From contig CAWCOY010000004.1 in the NCBI GenBank assembly GCA_963797265.1, positions 306,255-370,254 of the forward strand: a stretch of DNA of 64,000 nt, given 5' to 3'. The first letter of the stretch is position 1; each line of letters begins with the position of its first letter. Below, one piece after another: positions 18,822 to 27,175 of the stretch. The translations under genes were made by a program, and so were the position numbers. The stretch comes from DASUPK01 sp963797265 (lineage in GTDB: Bacteria > Actinomycetota > Thermoleophilia > Solirubrobacterales > 70-9). The notes beneath the pieces were generated by a model. It saw only the letters and a program-made list of their open reading frames with translations, made no database searches and had not been told where the DNA came from.

Positions 18822-20219
18822 GTGCTCTTCCCGACAGTCGAATTCGCGATCTTCTTCCCGATCGTCCTCGCCATCTCATGGGCGTTGATGTCGAGGCAGC
18901 CCCTCTGGAAGCCCTTCATCGTCGTCGCAAGCTACGTCTTCTACGCGGCCGCGGACCCGCGCTTCTGCCTGCTGCTTGCCGCGATCACGTTGGTCAGCCA
19001 GCTCGCGGTGGTGGGGATCCACCGGACCGAGGACGAGCGCCTGCGCAAGTGGATCACGGCCGGCGGCGTCGTCTTCGACCTCGGGATCCTGGCCGTGTTC
19101 AAGTACTACGGCTTCTTCGTCACCGACGTCTCCGATGTCCTCGACTCGATCGGTCTGGGGTCGCCGCTGCCGCTGGTGACGATCGCGCTGCCGGTCGGGG
19201 TGAGCTTCTTCAGCTTCCAGGCGGTCACCTACGTGGTTGACGTCAAGCGCCGGCAGACCGAGCCCGCGAATCTGCTCGACGCGGCGATCTACCTGAGCTT
19301 CTTCCCCCACCTGGTCGCGGGGCCGATCGTGCGGGCGAGCGAGTTCCTCCCTCAGCTGCGCGAGCCGCGCAATCCCAACCGCGTGGCCGTGAGCGCGGGC
19401 CTGACGCTGGTCGCGCTGGGCCTGATCAAGAAGGTGATGATCGCCGACTACCTGGCCCGCGAGGTGGTCGACCCCGTGTTCGCGGTCCCGCAGGCCTACA
19501 GCGCCCCCGACGCGATCCTCGCCGCCTACGCCTACGCCGCGCAGATCTTCTGCGACTTCTCCGGCTACACCGACCTGGCGATCGGGCTCGCGCTCCTGAT
19601 GGGGTTCGTCTTCCCGCAGAACTTCAACAGCCCCTACCGGGCAACCGGTTTCCGCGACTTCTGGCGGCGCTGGCATATGACCCTGTCGCGCTTCCTGCGC
19701 GACTACCTGTACATCCCGCTCGGCGGGAACCGCAAGGGGAAAGTCCGCACCTACATAAACCTGATGGCGACGATGACCCTGGGCGGCCTCTGGCACGGGG
19801 CCGCCTGGAACTTCGTCGCCTGGGGCGCGTATCAGGGCACCGGTCTCTCCGCCGAGCATGCGATCAAGGGGCGACTGGGGCGGATCTTCCCCGGCTGGCT
19901 GCGCTGGTTCGTCACCTTCAACCTGATCGTCTTCGGCTGGATCCTCTTCCGCTCCACTGACCTGAGCGTCTTCGGTGACTACATGTCAGCCCTCGTTCGG
20001 TCCGGCCCCGCGACGCTCTACTCGGTCCCGGTGGTCGGGGCGATCCTCCTTGTGATCGGCCTCCAGCTGCTGCCCGAACGCCCGATGGAGGGGATCGAGC
20101 TGCGGATCGGCCGGCTCCAGCCGCTGCTGCTCGGAGCCGCCCTGGCGCTCGTCGTCCTGGTCGTCGGAGCGACCGTGCCAAGCCAGGGCGTCCCCCCGTT
20201 CATCTACTTCCGGTTCTGA
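18822..20219 (+). CDS. MBOAT-family O-acyltransferase (AlgI-like)
   Basis: 465 residues from the GTG at 18822, chosen because VLFPTVEFAIFF is the usual start of AlgI-like proteins; the longer upstream reading is antisense to the SGNH gene. Around ten membrane segments. Catalytic region FPQNFNSPYRATGFRDFWRR, then WHMTLSRFLRDYLYIPLGGN and TLGGLWHGAAWNF with the invariant His. These proteins bring acyl groups across the membrane for transfer to exported glycans, working with an SGNH partner. The partner is likely the next gene, whose ATG overlaps the TGA stop. Confidence 0.93.
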   Translation: MLFPTVEFAIFFPIVLAISWALMSRQPLWKPFIVVASYVFYAAADPRFCLLLAAITLVSQLAVVGIHRTEDERLRKWITAGGVVFDLGILAVFKYYGFFVTDVSDVLDSIGLGSPLPLVTIALPVGVSFFSFQAVTYVVDVKRRQTEPANLLDAAIYLSFFPHLVAGPIVRASEFLPQLREPRNPNRVAVSAGLTLVALGLIKKVMIADYLAREVVDPVFAVPQAYSAPDAILAAYAYAAQIFCDFSGYTDLAIGLALLMGFVFPQNFNSPYRATGFRDFWRRWHMTLSRFLRDYLYIPLGGNRKGKVRTYINLMATMTLGGLWHGAAWNFVAWGAYQGTGLSAEHAIKGRLGRIFPGWLRWFVTFNLIVFGWILFRSTDLSVFGDYMSALVRSGPATLYSVPVVGAILLVIGLQLLPERPMEGIELRIGRLQPLLLGAALALVVLVVGATVPSQGVPPFIYFRF

Positions 20220-21313
20220 TGGCCAAATCCCGCGAACAAGATCCCCTGGAGCGGCTGGTGCCCGAGGACTTCGAGTCGATCGCCGAGATGGAGGCCGAGG
20301 CGCGCGCCGGCCGGGAGGGCGAGCCGCACGGCGACGACAGCCTGATGGAGCGCTTCGACCGCTGGGACCTACGGCGGTTCACCGGCTGGGATGCGGTCAA
20401 GGCGGTCGCGCTGACCTCGCTCCTGCTCCTGGTCTTCGCCGGGGCTGCAGTCAGGAAGGCGGCCGACGAGCTCGATCCAGGACTCGGCAGGGACATCATC
20501 AAGGCCGTCGGCGGGCCGGCCGGCTGGGTCTCGGACCAGCTCCCCTTCGCTGACACCCGGCGCGACCTCACCTCCTGGCTCTCGCCCGACGAGCAGCTCT
20601 CCGGCACGGGCTTCGAGGCCGGCGGCGTGACCCCGGGCCGCGCGGCGCCCGTGACACCACCGCCTCCGAGCACGCCGCAGCCGCTCGACCGGCTGCTGGT
20701 GACGGGCGACTCGCTCTCCACCCCGCTCGACATCGAGATCGCCCGCAAGCTCGCCGACCAGGGCGCCGGGGTTCAGGTGACGCGCGACCCGCATCTCGCG
20801 ACCGGGATCTCCAACTCGGGCCTGGTTGACTGGGGCCGGCTGTCCTCGACCCAGGCGGCCAACGACGATCCCGACGCCGTCGTGCTCTTCATCGGCGCGA
20901 ACGAGGGCTATCCGATGCCGGGCCCGAACGGCGCGCAGGTGAGCTGCTGCGGCGCGCAGTGGGAGGCGGTCTTCCAGTCCCGGGTCGGCCAGATGATGGA
21001 CAACTACCTGCAGGGCGGGGTCGAGCGGGTCTACTGGCTGACCCTCCCGACTCAGCGCGATCCGGCTCGCAAGCCGATCGCGGACGCCGTGAATCAGGCG
21101 ATCGGGGCGGCGGCGGTCCAGCGGGGTGCGGGCATCAGGGTGGTCGACCTGCGGCCGACGTTCACGCCAGGTGACAGATACAGGGACGCGATCGACATCG
21201 ACGGCCAGCAGACGATCGTGCGCGAGTCCGACGGCATCCACCTGAACGAGGATGGCGCCTCGGTGGCCGCCGACCTCGTCCTCGACGCCGTCGATAGGGA
21301 CTTCGACTACTAA
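20219..21313 (+). CDS. Membrane-anchored SGNH protein coupled to MBOAT
   Basis: 364 residues. A charged cytoplasmic N-terminus of about 55 residues, one membrane helix (VKAVALTSLLLLVFAGAAV), a spacer with a Pro-rich linker (VTPPPPSTPQP), then an SGNH domain: LVTGDSLSTPL (block I), VLFIGANEGYP (block III with Asn) and ESDGIHLNEDGA (Asp/His block). Similar to DUF459/AlgJ-X-type partners of MBOAT enzymes, so it probably completes acetyl transfer to a wall or capsule glycan outside the membrane. Translationally coupled to the MBOAT gene by a one-base stop/start overlap. Confidence 0.85.
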   Translation: MAKSREQDPLERLVPEDFESIAEMEAEARAGREGEPHGDDSLMERFDRWDLRRFTGWDAVKAVALTSLLLLVFAGAAVRKAADELDPGLGRDIIKAVGGPAGWVSDQLPFADTRRDLTSWLSPDEQLSGTGFEAGGVTPGRAAPVTPPPPSTPQPLDRLLVTGDSLSTPLDIEIARKLADQGAGVQVTRDPHLATGISNSGLVDWGRLSSTQAANDDPDAVVLFIGANEGYPMPGPNGAQVSCCGAQWEAVFQSRVGQMMDNYLQGGVERVYWLTLPTQRDPARKPIADAVNQAIGAAAVQRGAGIRVVDLRPTFTPGDRYRDAIDIDGQQTIVRESDGIHLNEDGASVAADLVLDAVDRDFDY

Positions 21314-21709
21314 CTAGGTGTTCTGCGTGTAGCGGCTCTTGATGCGCTTGGACGCGTTCGAGACCTTGTGGCACTTCGCGGTGGCGTTGTACTGCACGTT
21401 CGGCACCCCGGTGCGCTTGCCGTCCTTGCACTTGAAGCCGCTGAGCCTGGCGCCGCAGGTACCGGCCGCGCCGCCGTTCTGGTGGCGGCAGCGGTGGTAG
21501 GCCTTGATCACCTTCTCGCCCTTGGCACAACTCACTCCCTGCACCTTCAGCGAGGTCACGTAGGAGGCGCCCAGCTGTTGCTGCTTGCCGCTGATGTTGC
21601 AGGGCGCGAAGCTGGCGGCATGGGCGGTCGGCGACGCGGTGCCCGTCTGCGCGAGCAGCCCGGCCATCAGCCCGGTCACAACGATCACCCCTGTCAGGAA
21701 CCGCCTCAA
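21314..21709 (-). CDS. Small secreted Cys-containing protein (paralogue of 21769)
   Basis: 131 residues with signal peptide (FLTGVIVVTGLMAGLLAQTG). The mature part has six Cys and the shared pattern NISGKQQQLGASYVTSLKV, CAKGEKVIKAYHRCR, QNGGAAGTC, YNATAKC and the end YTQNT. I do not recognise a named family. A homologous product is encoded divergently 59 bases away as a lipoprotein. Confidence 0.75.
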   Translation of the reverse strand: MRRFLTGVIVVTGLMAGLLAQTGTASPTAHAASFAPCNISGKQQQLGASYVTSLKVQGVSCAKGEKVIKAYHRCRHQNGGAAGTCGARLSGFKCKDGKRTGVPNVQYNATAKCHKVSNASKRIKSRYTQNT

Positions 21710-21768
21710 GTTGGCGCGATCCTACCGCTCCCGGCCGTCGTGCAAACACGCGAATACACTGGCCCGCG

Positions 21769-22161
21769 TTGAAACGCCTCCTCCCCCTCCTCATCGCTGT
21801 CGCGCTGACCGCGGCCGTCGCCGGCTGTGGCGGCGGTGGCGATGACTCCTCGGGCAGCACGAGCACCGCGACCCTGACCAGCTGCGACATCAACGGCAAG
21901 CAGCAGAACCTCGGCGCCTCCTACGTCACCACGATCGAGGTGGCGAAGGTGAGCTGCGCGCAGGCCGAGAAGGTCGTCCTCGCCTACCACGCCTGCCGCA
22001 GGCAGAACGGCGGGGCGGGTGGGACCTGCGACACCGCCGTGATGGGGTTCAGCTGCACTGAGGGAGCACGCCAATCCGTGCCCGGTGTCCAGTTCAACGC
22101 GACCGCCGACTGCCGCAAGGGCGACGCGGAGATCAAGAGCTCCTACACGCAGAACTTCTAG
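21769..22161 (+). CDS. Small lipoprotein (paralogue of 21314)
   Basis: 130 residues from TTG. Lipobox AAVAGC followed by a Gly/Asp/Ser linker. The conserved part reads DINGKQQNLGASYVTTIEV, CAQAEKVVLAYHACR, QNGGAGGTC, FNATADC and ends SSYTQNF, matching the secreted paralogue. Two of the pair therefore differ only in anchoring: one free, one lipidated. It is followed after 16 bases by an SGNH gene and probably shares its transcript. Confidence 0.75.
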   Translation: MKRLLPLLIAVALTAAVAGCGGGGDDSSGSTSTATLTSCDINGKQQNLGASYVTTIEVAKVSCAQAEKVVLAYHACRRQNGGAGGTCDTAVMGFSCTEGARQSVPGVQFNATADCRKGDAEIKSSYTQNF

Positions 22162-22177
22162 CTCTGAGGAGACCGGC

Positions 22178-22942
22178 GTGAAGGCGAAGGCGGGGCTTGC
22201 GGTGTTGTTCTGGGCGGTGGCCGCGCTCTGGCTTGCACCGTCGGCGCCGGCCGCCGGCGAACCCGCCTTCGGCTGCGGCCACGTTCACACCGCCCAGGCG
22301 GAGCGCAATCCGTACGGGCCGGATGACGGCCCCCCGCCGATCGCGATCGGGGACTCGACGATGCTCCTCCCGATCCCCGATCTGATCCGGGTCGGCTTCG
22401 ACGTCAACGCCAAGGGCTGCCGCGGCTTCAAGCAGAGCATCTGGGTCGCGCGGGATCTGCGCAACCGGGGCGAGCTCCCCAAGCTGATCCTGATCAACGC
22501 CTACGGCAACGGCGGCGTCAACGACGACCTGATCAAGTTCGCTCTCAAGGTGATCGGCCCGAAGCGGACGCTGGTGCTGGTCACCGCCTACAACGCCGAT
22601 ACGGGCGAGGCACCCGCCCCGGACACTGACGTCCTGGTTCGGGCGGCAAAGGACCATCCTGACCAGATCAAGCTCCTCGATTGGGTCAAGTACAGCCTGC
22701 CCCACCACAAGGTCGAGCCGGCGCCCGGCGCCTGGTTCCTGCCCGATCTCTTCCACCCGAACTTCACCGGCGCCCCGGTCTACGCCAACTTCGTCGCGCA
22801 GGTGCTGCCCGGTGGTGCGCCGAGCGAGACGAAGGAGGAGTCGGGCGGCGGCGGAGCCACCCCCTGGTGGCCGTTCGCACTCGGCGGGGTGGCAATCATC
22901 GCCGGAGCGCTCTTTCTGCTCCGACGACGTGTTAAATCCTGA
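22178..22942 (+). CDS. SGNH-hydrolase-like protein with C-terminal membrane anchor, copy 3
   Basis: 254 residues from the GTG preceded by GAGGAG. Signal peptide (VLFWAVAALWLAPSAPAAG), then block I AIGDSTMLLPIPDL, KGCRGFKQSI, LINAYGNGGVN and block V DLFHPNFTGA, all nearly as in the protein at 17477. It ends with a Gly-rich linker and a helix plus basic stop (WWPFALGGVAIIAGALFLLR), giving a membrane-anchored form of the enzyme. Confidence 0.8.
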   Translation: MKAKAGLAVLFWAVAALWLAPSAPAAGEPAFGCGHVHTAQAERNPYGPDDGPPPIAIGDSTMLLPIPDLIRVGFDVNAKGCRGFKQSIWVARDLRNRGELPKLILINAYGNGGVNDDLIKFALKVIGPKRTLVLVTAYNADTGEAPAPDTDVLVRAAKDHPDQIKLLDWVKYSLPHHKVEPAPGAWFLPDLFHPNFTGAPVYANFVAQVLPGGAPSETKEESGGGGATPWWPFALGGVAIIAGALFLLRRRVKS

Positions 22943-22944
22943 CC

Positions 22945-24159
22945 GTGCGCCGGGCCCTGCTTCGACTCACCCCGGCGGTCGCCGTGCTGGTGGCTGCCCT
23001 CGCCCTTTCGCCGACCGCGCTCGCCCGTGGCGGCGCCGGGCACAACGACCCGACGAAGAAGCTCGAGGACGCCTTCAAGATCGCGCTCTACGTCCGTTCC
23101 GTGAGCACGGACGGCTGCTATCCGTCGGCGAGACCGCTGGCGACGAAGATCGCCGAGACCAAGCGCGGCCTCAAGGTCCGGGTGGCGAACGGGCTCGGGG
23201 GCGTCCACCGCCGGAACATCGTCTTCATCCTGCGGCACGGCTCGAACTGCAACAAGGTGATGATGGCCCTGCGGGCCTCATCCGGCCTCTACGTCCTCAA
23301 CTCCGCGCAGGGGACGATCCGCGTGCACGGCCGAAGCGGTCCGAGGGTCGTGCCGGGCATTCCCGGGCCGCCGCGCAGCCTGAGGACGGTCACGAAGACC
23401 TTCAAGATGTCCGCCCCGGACCAGCTCACCCGACTCGAGGTGCTCTGCCCGGGAGGGAGATACCCGATCGGCGGCGGGATGACGGTCAACGAGCCATCCG
23501 GCCTTGACGGTGAGGGCGTCTACCCGCACTCCTACGAACGGCTGGGGGCCCAGCGGGGGTTCCACATCAGCGAGGTCCTCTACGACCCCAACTGGAGCTC
23601 GACGACGCCCCGCGACATCACGGTCCAGGCGGTCTGCGCCCGCGGCCAGATCCCGCAGAACCCCACGCCCCACAAGACCGTGTTCATCCTGCCGGGTCAG
23701 ACGAAGTCGGCGATCGCCCGCTGCCCGGGCGGCCAGCAGCTGATCACCGGCGGCTTCCAGCGCACCAACTTCGGCAGCGACGGCGGCGACTACATCACCG
23801 AGTCTCGGGCGGTTGGGTCCAACGCCTGGAAGGTGACGGGCAGCGCCTTCATCGGCAGCGGCACGACCGGCGGCGGCGAGCTCACCGCGATCGCCTACTG
23901 CGCCAGGAGCAAGAAGCGAATCCTCACCGAGGTGAACTCGGCGCCGGTCCCGGTCGCCCTGGGCACGAACGCGTCGGTGACCACGCCCGACTGCCCGGGC
24001 ACCCTGCGCCTCACGACCACGGGCTTCGCGCTCGACTCGCGCAACGCCTTCTACGCGGGCAACTCGATCAACCGCGGAGACACCACGACCGCCAGCGCCT
24101 TCGGCTACTTCGGCCCGGCGAATCTCACGGCCTACGGCTACTGCCAGCGGGCGAAGTAG
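22945..24159 (+). CDS. Secreted protein with three related Cys-Pro-Gly repeats
   Basis: 404 residues from GTG, two bases after the previous stop. Signal peptide ending SPTALARG. From about residue 140 on there are three repeats of some 85 residues, each starting with a Cys motif: LEVLCPGGRYPIGGG, AIARCPGGQQLITGGF and TTPDCPGTLRLTTTGF, and each closing on a strand with a second Cys (VQAVCARG, AIAYCARS, AYGYCQRA). This looks like a repeated small beta domain with one disulphide each. No known family recognised. Operon partner of the SGNH protein, so an envelope role is likely. Confidence 0.75.
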   Translation: MRRALLRLTPAVAVLVAALALSPTALARGGAGHNDPTKKLEDAFKIALYVRSVSTDGCYPSARPLATKIAETKRGLKVRVANGLGGVHRRNIVFILRHGSNCNKVMMALRASSGLYVLNSAQGTIRVHGRSGPRVVPGIPGPPRSLRTVTKTFKMSAPDQLTRLEVLCPGGRYPIGGGMTVNEPSGLDGEGVYPHSYERLGAQRGFHISEVLYDPNWSSTTPRDITVQAVCARGQIPQNPTPHKTVFILPGQTKSAIARCPGGQQLITGGFQRTNFGSDGGDYITESRAVGSNAWKVTGSAFIGSGTTGGGELTAIAYCARSKKRILTEVNSAPVPVALGTNASVTTPDCPGTLRLTTTGFALDSRNAFYAGNSINRGDTTTASAFGYFGPANLTAYGYCQRAK

Positions 24160-24247
24160 GAGCTTCTGCCGGCCGGCCATGGGCCGGCGCACATGGGGCA
24201 AGCGCCGCTCTGTAGGGGAGGCAGCGCTCTCCCGCCAGGCGCACAGA

Positions 24248-24568
24248 ATGCCGATGGACGAACCGATGGAGTCGAGAACCCTTCACGGCACGATGCGTTG
24301 GGTCGGACTGGGCCTGCTCATTGCGCCATGGGTGTTGGCCGCCATGGGGTTCCCAGCGCCCGAGCTATTCATCGGCGCGGGCGTCCTTCTCGTCCCGGCG
24401 ATGCTGATCGCGGCCAACAGCGGCCAGAATGCCGATGGATCGCGGCTCCGCCGAGCCGCCAGGCCGAGGGCGGGCGTCCCGGGCGGAGTGGGCGTCTTTG
24501 CTCCGCATAGCGGAGCAAACGCGACAAATCTTCCGTTTTCGGGGGCGGGCTCGGCTGGCTACGCGTGA
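24248..24568 (+). CDS. Doubtful small membrane protein
   Basis: 106 codons from ATG 24248. The first 60 residues hold two hydrophobic helices (WVGLGLLIAPWVLAAMGF and ELFIGAGVLLVPAMLIAA) and look real. The tail is read through the hairpin repeat at 24491-24529 and ends inside the 3' end of the aldehyde dehydrogenase, so the true protein, if any, is probably shorter or decayed. A 15-base direct repeat CAGAATGCCGATGGA occurs at its start (24244) and again near 24425. Confidence 0.3.
   Translation: MPMDEPMESRTLHGTMRWVGLGLLIAPWVLAAMGFPAPELFIGAGVLLVPAMLIAANSGQNADGSRLRRAARPRAGVPGGVGVFAPHSGANATNLPFSGAGSAGYA
24491..24529 (-). repeat. Hairpin repeat, second copy
   Basis: On the minus strand: ATTTGTCGCG, TTTGCTCCG, loop CTATG, CGGAGCAAA, GACGCC. 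Aligns over 39 bases with 4428-4466 on the plus strand; several of the differences are paired changes that keep the stem. It lies about 30 bases after the stop of the aldehyde dehydrogenase. Confidence 0.7.
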
Positions 24569-26031
24569 TTCAACATCACGTGCTTGATGTGCGTGTAGTC
24601 CTCGCAGGCGTAGACAGAGAGGTCCTTGCCATAGCCTGACTGCTTGTAACCGCCGTGGGGCATCTCGGCCACGATCGGGATGTGGTCGTTGACCCAGACG
24701 CAGCCGAACTTGAGCGCCTTCGAGACGCGCATCGCGCGGCCGACGTCCTTGGTCCAGACCGATGACGCCAGTCCGTACCGCACACCGTTGGCCCACTCGA
24801 TCGCCTTCGCCTCGTCGTCGACGGACTGCACCGTGATCACCGGGCCGAAGATCTCGTCCTGGATCATCCGGTCGTCCTGGTTCGGACCCGCGACCACCGT
24901 CGCCTCGAGGAAGTAGCCCGGGAGGTCGGGGCGCTTGCCTCCGGTGACGATCTCGGCGCCGTTCGCGTCCTTGAGGAAGCCCTCGACGCGGTCGCGCTGG
25001 CGCTCGGAGTTGACCGGGCCCAGCACCGTGTCGGGATCGAACGTGTCGCCGGTCTTGTAGTCCTTCGCCTGTTCGGCGAGACCGGAGACGACGTCGTCGT
25101 AGACGCCCTTCGAGGCCAGCACGCGGGTCGCGGCCGTGCAGTCCTGGCCGGCGTTGAAATAGCCCGTCCCGGCGATCGTCTCCATCGCCAGCTCCATGTC
25201 GGCGTCGTCGAAGACGATCACAGGCGCCTTGCCGCCGAGTTCCAGGTGAAGCCGCTTCAGGGTGTCCGCCGTGTGCTCGGCGATCCACTTGCCGGTCGCC
25301 GGTGAACCCGTCAGCGAGACCATGTCGACCTCGGGGTGCGTCACCAGCGAGGAGCCAGCGGGGTCGCCGTGGCCGCCGATGAAGTTCATGACGCCGGGCG
25401 GGTAGATCTCGGCCGCCAGTTCGGCCAGGATCTTGAGCGTCGTCACCGGGGTGGTCTCGGCCGGCTTCAGCACGAGGGTGCACCCGGTGGCGAGCGCGGG
25501 CCCGATCTTCCAGACGGCCATCATCAGCGGGTAGTTCCACGGGGTGATCTGGCCCACCACGCCGGCCGGCTCGCGGCGGATATAGGAGGTGTGATCCTCC
25601 ATGTACTCACCCGCGGCGCGGCCTTCCATCGTCCGGGCGGCGCCGGCGAAGAAGCGCAGCTGATCCACCATGGGTGGGATCTCCTCGTCGAACATCGCCT
25701 GCCGCGGCTTGCCGGCGTCCCTGGTCTCCCAATCGGTGATCTCCTCGGCCTTCTCCTGGAACGCGTCGGCGAGCTTCAGCAGCAGCTGCTGACGCTCCGA
25801 CGGCGTCGTGTACTGCCAGGTCTCGAACGCCCCGCGAGCCGCCTTCACGGCCCGGTCGACGTCCTCCTCGGTCGAGAGGGGCGAGTGCGCGATCACCTCG
25901 CCGGTGGCGGGGTTGACTATGTCCTCGGTCTTGCCCTCGGCCGGATCGACGAACTCGCCGCCGATCATGTTCTTGAGGTCGAGGACCTCGGTCGCATCCT
26001 TCTTCTGCTGCTCCGCGGTGGCGGATTCCAT
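24559..26031 (-). CDS. Aldehyde dehydrogenase, gamma-aminobutyraldehyde type
   Basis: 490 residues, NAD(P)-dependent aldehyde dehydrogenase. Catalytic Cys in YFNAGQDCTAATR (about 290), Glu in LELGGKAPVI (about 255) and the N-P-W-N-Y-P motif in GQITPWNYPLMM. The C-terminal NDHIPIVAEMPHGGYKQSGY is characteristic of 4-aminobutyraldehyde dehydrogenases (PatD/PuuC group), which turn the putrescine-derived aldehyde into GABA. This fits the neighbouring aminotransferase and Pot transporter. Last gene of a leftward run, 13 bases after ald. Confidence 0.92.
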   Translation of the reverse strand: MESATAEQQKKDATEVLDLKNMIGGEFVDPAEGKTEDIVNPATGEVIAHSPLSTEEDVDRAVKAARGAFETWQYTTPSERQQLLLKLADAFQEKAEEITDWETRDAGKPRQAMFDEEIPPMVDQLRFFAGAARTMEGRAAGEYMEDHTSYIRREPAGVVGQITPWNYPLMMAVWKIGPALATGCTLVLKPAETTPVTTLKILAELAAEIYPPGVMNFIGGHGDPAGSSLVTHPEVDMVSLTGSPATGKWIAEHTADTLKRLHLELGGKAPVIVFDDADMELAMETIAGTGYFNAGQDCTAATRVLASKGVYDDVVSGLAEQAKDYKTGDTFDPDTVLGPVNSERQRDRVEGFLKDANGAEIVTGGKRPDLPGYFLEATVVAGPNQDDRMIQDEIFGPVITVQSVDDEAKAIEWANGVRYGLASSVWTKDVGRAMRVSKALKFGCVWVNDHIPIVAEMPHGGYKQSGYGKDLSVYACEDYTHIKHVMLNHA

Positions 26032-26044
26032 TGCTCCTCCTTGG

Positions 26045-27175
26045 TCAGACTTTCTGCTTGCTGCCGAGCACGTCCTCGACGGGCGTGTGCTCGACGCCGA
26101 CGGCTTCGGCGACGGCGGGGTGCGTGACGGCGCCCGCCGCGACGTTGATCCCGAGCCTCAGGCCCGGATCCCGCCGCGCGGCCTCGGCCACGCCGTGATC
26201 GGCCAGCGCCAGCACGTACGGCAGCGTGGCGTTGGTAAGTGCGTAGGTCGACGTGATCGGCACCGCGCCGGGCATGTTCGCAACGCAGTAGTGGGTGATC
26301 CCATCGACCTCGAAGACAGGATCGCGGTGCGTGGTGGGGTGCGAAGTCTCGAAGCAGCCACCCTGATCGATCGCGACGTCCACCAGCACAGCATTGCGCT
26401 TCATCAGCTTGAGCTGCCCGCGGCGGACCACGTACGGCGCCTTGGCGCCGTGCACGAGCACGGCCCCGATCACCAGATCGGCCCTGGGCAGCATCTCCTC
26501 GATCGCCAAGGTCGACGAGAAGACGGTCGAGGCACGTCCGCCGAAGGCGATGTCGAGCTCGCGCAGCTTGTCGATCGAGACGTCGTAGACGAAGACGTCC
26601 GCCTCCATCCCGATCGCGATGAACGCCGCGTTCATGCCCACGGCCCCGCCGCCGATGACCATCACGTTCGCCGGCGCCACGCCCGGCACGCCCCCGAGCA
26701 GGATGCCGCGGCCGCCGAGGGGCTTCTCGAGGAAGAAGGCGCCCGCCTGAGTCGCGATCTTGCCCGCGACCTCGCTCATCGGCGCGAGCAGCGGGAGCCG
26801 GCCCTGGGAGTCCTCGACGGTCTCGTAGGCGACGCAGATCGCGTCGCTCTCCTGGAGGGCCTTGGTGAGCTCCGGCGCCGGGGCGAGGTGCAGATAGGTG
26901 AAGAGGACCTGGTCCGAGCGCAGCAGCTCGACCTCGCTCGGCTGTGGCTCCTTGACGCCCAGCACCATGTCCGACTGCTCGAAGACCGCGGCGGCATCCG
27001 GGAGGATCTGGGCGCCCTGGGCGGCGTACGAATCGTCCGGGATCGCGCTGCCCTCGCCGGCTCCCGCTTGGATCAGCACCTCGTGGCCGTGCTCCCTCAG
27101 CTCCCGCGCTCCCGCGGGGGTGATGGAGACGCGGTACTCGTCGTCCTTGATCTCGGTGGGAACCCCGACCTTCAT
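26045..27175 (-). CDS. ald: Alanine dehydrogenase
   Basis: 376 residues, from the ATG of MKVGVPTEIKDDEYRVS, overlapping the upstream stop by four bases (ATGA). NAD-dependent oxidative deamination of L-alanine to pyruvate and ammonia. Substrate-binding Arg and Lys occur in YRVSITP and MVLGVKEPQ; the nucleotide fold is VMVIGGGAVGMNAAF; catalytic His and Asp are in FTYLHLAP and VDVAIDQGG. Here it can recycle alanine formed by the pyruvate-dependent aminotransferase of the same run. The much longer open frame upstream is an artefact of high G+C. Confidence 0.95.
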   Translation of the reverse strand: MKVGVPTEIKDDEYRVSITPAGARELREHGHEVLIQAGAGEGSAIPDDSYAAQGAQILPDAAAVFEQSDMVLGVKEPQPSEVELLRSDQVLFTYLHLAPAPELTKALQESDAICVAYETVEDSQGRLPLLAPMSEVAGKIATQAGAFFLEKPLGGRGILLGGVPGVAPANVMVIGGGAVGMNAAFIAIGMEADVFVYDVSIDKLRELDIAFGGRASTVFSSTLAIEEMLPRADLVIGAVLVHGAKAPYVVRRGQLKLMKRNAVLVDVAIDQGGCFETSHPTTHRDPVFEVDGITHYCVANMPGAVPITSTYALTNATLPYVLALADHGVAEAARRDPGLRLGINVAAGAVTHPAVAEAVGVEHTPVEDVLGSKQKV

